Source: an uncultured Collinsella sp.
Lineage (GTDB): Bacteria; Actinomycetota; Coriobacteriia; Coriobacteriales; Coriobacteriaceae
Direction of reading: 5' to 3'
Length of the DNA stretch: 16,043 nucleotides
Assembly: GCA_902496375.1 (NCBI GenBank)
Contig: CABVAS010000016.1
Location: 1-16,043 of the forward strand
Under the pieces are notes generated by a model. It was not told where the DNA came from, made no database searches, and saw nothing but the letters and a program-made list of their open reading frames with translations. The translations under genes and the position numbers were made by a program. Below are positions 13,949 through 16,043 of this stretch, one piece after another; within the stretch, counting starts at the first letter, position 1; every line of letters begins with the position of its first letter.

Positions 13949-14602
13949 CTACTCCAGCCACCATTCCACATCCACGGAGCACTCGACCTCAATAGGCTCT
14001 GGCTCCAGCACCGTCACCTTGGAATCAGCCGATCCCGCAGGAGCTCCGAGCGCAAAATCGGCCGCACTTGCATAGCAAAGCCGATCCATGCTGCCAAGCT
14101 GACTGTTGTAGGAGATATGCTTGACGCCATCCAGCTTAGAACCCGATGCCGCCGCAAGCGCCTGCGCATTGTTGCGGGCTCGCTCGACGACGCGGGCGAT
14201 GAGGGCATCCTCGGCAGCACGCCGGTCGACTAGATCAAAACCTACGCTCATGTCGGCGCGCGAACCGCAGGTGTTAAGAGCCGTCCATATAGCGGCGACA
14301 TCGACGGCGTCAATCAACGCGGCGACTGTGCCGTAGGCATGGTAGCTATAGCCAGTGATCGTCGCCTTTCTGCGCGTCGTTCGCGCGTAGCAGGCGTAAC
14401 CGCGACACGTTAGCTCGCCATCCAAACCAAAGGGCGCCAATGCCGTAGCGACCTTAACGCGATCGGCGTTGTAGTCGTCCAGGCACGCCTCCTTGGTATC
14501 GAAGCTTCCTCCAAAGCAGATGCTAAACACGACGCGATCGGGCATCACCTCGTCCTCGATCTCGGCGCCAACGCTCACGAACCCAGCTTTATCCATCGAC
14601 AT
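13949..14602 (-). CDS. SIMPL-domain (DUF541) protein
   Basis: 217-aa protein matching the SIMPL/DUF541 family, whose biochemical role is poorly known. Typical features are the N-terminal strand with a GxAE-like start (VSVGAEIEDEVMPDRVVFSI), repeated alpha/beta units, a central GYSYHAYGTVAALIDAVD, and a later helix DALIARVVERARNNAQALAA. No signal peptide or membrane segment is visible, so a cytoplasmic location is likely, unlike many family members that are exported. The ATG at 14602 has AAAGGA (14611-14616) eight bases away; an ATG at 14596 is also possible. The gene stands alone between two copies of the toxin-antitoxin element. Its last residues read SVDVEWWLE. Confidence 0.8.
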   Translation of the reverse strand: MSMDKAGFVSVGAEIEDEVMPDRVVFSICFGGSFDTKEACLDDYNADRVKVATALAPFGLDGELTCRGYACYARTTRRKATITGYSYHAYGTVAALIDAVDVAAIWTALNTCGSRADMSVGFDLVDRRAAEDALIARVVERARNNAQALAAASGSKLDGVKHISYNSQLGSMDRLCYASAADFALGAPAGSADSKVTVLEPEPIEVECSVDVEWWLE

Positions 14603-14766
14603 GACATCCGTCCTTTCCACGAATGGCTACGTTGCGGTAAGCGTAGCCGCCCGTGCGGACACAAAAATGGGATGCTGTGCCACGCGCGCCAGGCACGCGC
14701 CATGCAGACGGCCCCAAGAGAGTCGCCCGCCTATTCGAATGTGTGAAAAAGATTGAGGCCCGGTGA

Positions 14767-14910
14767 CTTGAATCAGAGGTCATCCCGGGCCCATCAGAGC
14801 TCACAGAGCTCTTGGTTGCTTTGGTCTCGCTTTTCACGGCGTTTGTCGGGCTTTCCGAGGCACTCAAGCAGCGTTCGAAGCATAACAAGTCACTACAATT
14901 AAGGCTTTGA
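14767..14910 (+). pseudogene. Remnant of the small toxin gene
   Basis: Reading from 14797, ELTELLVALVSLFTAFVGLS then EALKQRSKHNK aligns with the copy 1 peptide (LTVLVSLLTALIGL then TEALEQRTKQKK). The position of the copy 1 start, CCCATG, reads CCCATC here. Two bases next to it are missing, as are three codons of the N-terminal part. No ATG occurs in frame between the upstream TGA (14764-14766) and the peptide. Translation is therefore unlikely unless a TTG is used without a good site. The open frame persists to TGA at 14908-14910. Confidence 0.65.
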
Positions 14911-14967
14911 CCCCTTGACCAAGCAACGGCGCTGCCCAGCTATCACCCTTGGGCTGCCGTCAACTTT

Positions 14968-14996
14968 ATTCTATCCGCGAGCATCTGGTTTACCAA
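14968..14996 (-). promoter_or_regulatory. Conserved antisense promoter in copy 2
   Basis: TTGGTA (14996-14991), 17 bp, TAGAAT (14973-14968) on the minus strand, matching the copy 1 promoter in both boxes and spacing. It may still make an RNA that starts near 14961 with GACGGCAG, like copy 1, but the terminator downstream is lost. Confidence 0.55.
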
Positions 14997-15038
14997 ATGG
15001 ATTTTCGGTAAAGGAAGCACGGCACGCCCGCAAAACCA

Positions 15039-16031
15039 CTACGCCCCAAGTGCCGCCATGGGAATCACCGCCACGCCGTCGTCGCGTGTGTAGGCAATGC
15101 TCCCCTTTCCAACCACGACCGCCAAAAACGCCGGCGCGGCATTCTGGGCGGCAGGATTGGAGAGCACTTTCCTCTCCAGCGCCTTGAGATTTCTCGCTCC
15201 ATCGTCTGCTTTCGCATCACTCAGCTTGACCTCGATGGCTCCCCAGCGCCCGTCGTGCTCAACGATCAGATCGACCTCAAGGCCCTTCTCATCTCGGAAA
15301 TAATGGACACTGTTGTCGACACCGCCGTAGGTGGAAAGGAACACGCGCACGTCGCGCAGGACGAGATTCTCAAAGAGCATCCCCAGCGTTTGCATATCGC
15401 CAAGCAGCCGCTCAGGGGTAGCCCCCAGCAACGCCGCCGCAAGTGACGGGTCACAGAAGTAGCGCTTGGGGCGCACGCGAACGCGGGCCTTCGAGCGCAT
15501 GGGCGGCTCCCATCCGCACAGGTCCTCGGTCAGCTTGAGCCTGTTGAAGAGGTCCAAGTACGCAGCGATGGTCCTCTCGTCGGGGCCCACCTCACCGTAC
15601 GAGGCGTCCTTTACGAGCGTCTTGTACGTGACAGCCTGGCTCTCGTTCATGGCAAGAGCTCGCAAAAGGCCGTGTGCAAGCTCGGGCGACATGCCCTCGT
15701 CCAGCACGTTGACGTCGAGCACCGAGTGCACGTACTGGCTTGCCGTCTCTCGCGCAAGATCTTCCGAAAGCCCAAGATTTGCAGGCCAACCGCCCCTGCA
15801 GCACCAGCGGGCGACGTCATCCACCGTGCTCTCGCGACGCTGAGGGGCAAAATCCTCGCCCTTAAAGAGGCTTGCCAGTGACACGAGCGGCTCGCCGTCG
15901 CCCGACTCACACAGGGCCATGGGGCGCATTGACAGACGGGCGATCCTACCCGTGCCGGAATGACGAACATGGCTGCGCTCCTCGCTTTTGAGCGCGGTCG
16001 AGCCCGTGAGCAAAAGTGTCCCCCAATCTAT
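15039..16031 (-). CDS. AAA ATPase with DUF4143 domain, C-terminal part
   Basis: About 331 residues of the C-terminal part; the gene continues past the contig end. The first residues (DWGTLLLTGSTAL) match the sensor region after Walker B in AAA_14 ATPases. Then come RIARLSMRPMALCESGD, a winged-helix-like middle (ALAMNESQAVTYKTLVKDAS) and the DUF4143 domain, with FENLVLRDVRVFLSTYG and a nuclease-like motif region GLEVDLIVEHDG-RWGAIEVKLS. That last region has the E/D...D...ExK arrangement seen in these proteins. The family is common in bacteria, of mostly unknown role, and often behaves like a mobile or defence-associated gene. The frame continues into the adapter bases, but residues coded there are artefact. 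The stop is TAG at 15041-15039. Confidence 0.85.
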   Translation of the reverse strand: MDWGTLLLTGSTALKSEERSHVRHSGTGRIARLSMRPMALCESGDGEPLVSLASLFKGEDFAPQRRESTVDDVARWCCRGGWPANLGLSEDLARETASQYVHSVLDVNVLDEGMSPELAHGLLRALAMNESQAVTYKTLVKDASYGEVGPDERTIAAYLDLFNRLKLTEDLCGWEPPMRSKARVRVRPKRYFCDPSLAAALLGATPERLLGDMQTLGMLFENLVLRDVRVFLSTYGGVDNSVHYFRDEKGLEVDLIVEHDGRWGAIEVKLSDAKADDGARNLKALERKVLSNPAAQNAAPAFLAVVVGKGSIAYTRDDGVAVIPMAALGA

Positions 16032-16043
16032 AGATCGGAAGAG
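16032..16043 (+). other. Illumina adapter sequence at the contig end
   Basis: AGATCGGAAGAG is identical to the first 12 bases of the standard TruSeq adapter and sits exactly at the right edge. It is almost surely untrimmed read-through, not genomic DNA. The bases just before it (about 16014-16031) may be supported by few reads. Confidence 0.88.

Larger units (their letters stand above)
14625..15013 (+). repeat. Toxin-antitoxin element, copy 2 (decayed)
   Basis: Second copy of the element at 13474-13927, in the same direction, between the SIMPL gene start and the 3' end of the ATPase gene. At its left end GGCTACG (14625-14631) and CGTAGCC (14642-14648) form a perfect hairpin not kept in copy 1. 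It lacks the LexA-like box and the antisense terminator. A new strong hairpin (14757-14767 / 14779-14791) sits where the toxin leader should be. The antisense promoter and the right end are well preserved. Confidence 0.75.

Noticed and set aside
14589..14888. 99-aa minus-strand frame over the second toxin copy
   Set aside because: Overlaps the SIMPL start in another frame and mirrors the toxin remnant; no ribosome binding site or family resemblance.

Overview
The window is GC-rich and gene-dense, and looks like a gut actinobacterium of the Coriobacteriia (Collinsella-like). This rests on gene content and codon style, not on a marker gene. The last 12 bases, AGATCGGAAGAG (16032-16043), match the start of the Illumina TruSeq adapter, so the right edge is probably a draft-contig end.

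Left part (1-3788): a truncated PLP-dependent diaminopropionate ammonia-lyase gene (minus) is divergent from a YheO-type PAS/HTH regulator. A proline-rich, single-pass membrane protein of unknown function follows. Next come an intergenic stretch with three repeats at an exact 33-bp period, an unrecognised 191-aa protein, and about 380 bp without a convincing gene.

Centre (3789-12472): a type I restriction-modification locus built as an invertible machine. It holds a tyrosine recombinase (+), hsdS (-), two different hsdM genes (-), a headless second hsdS cassette (+) and hsdR (+). Two nested pairs of inverted repeats lie inside the two hsdS reading frames, in the central KSxF segment (5294-5319 / 8917-8942) and in the C-terminal KSxF segment (4771-4822 / 9435-9486). 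Both pairs keep frame and share the core AAATCNNAATTT. Inversion at either pair would flip both hsdM genes and their promoter, join hsdS to its native tail and place hsdR downstream of that promoter. I infer four states: two specificities, each either coupled or uncoupled to hsdR. The sequence shows an uncoupled state, in which the hsdS tail is translated from the antisense strand of the recombinase gene.

Right part (12473-16043): a DEDDh exonuclease gene broken by a frameshift, a SIMPL-domain gene, and the 3' part of a DUF4143-type ATPase gene, all on the minus strand. Both intergenic gaps beside the SIMPL gene carry copies of one element. Copy 1 looks like an intact type I toxin-antitoxin module: a 41-aa hydrophobic peptide, an antisense RNA with a good promoter and terminator, long-range pairing between mRNA ends, and a LexA-like box upstream. 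Copy 2 has lost its start codon, terminator and LexA-like box, but keeps the antisense promoter.
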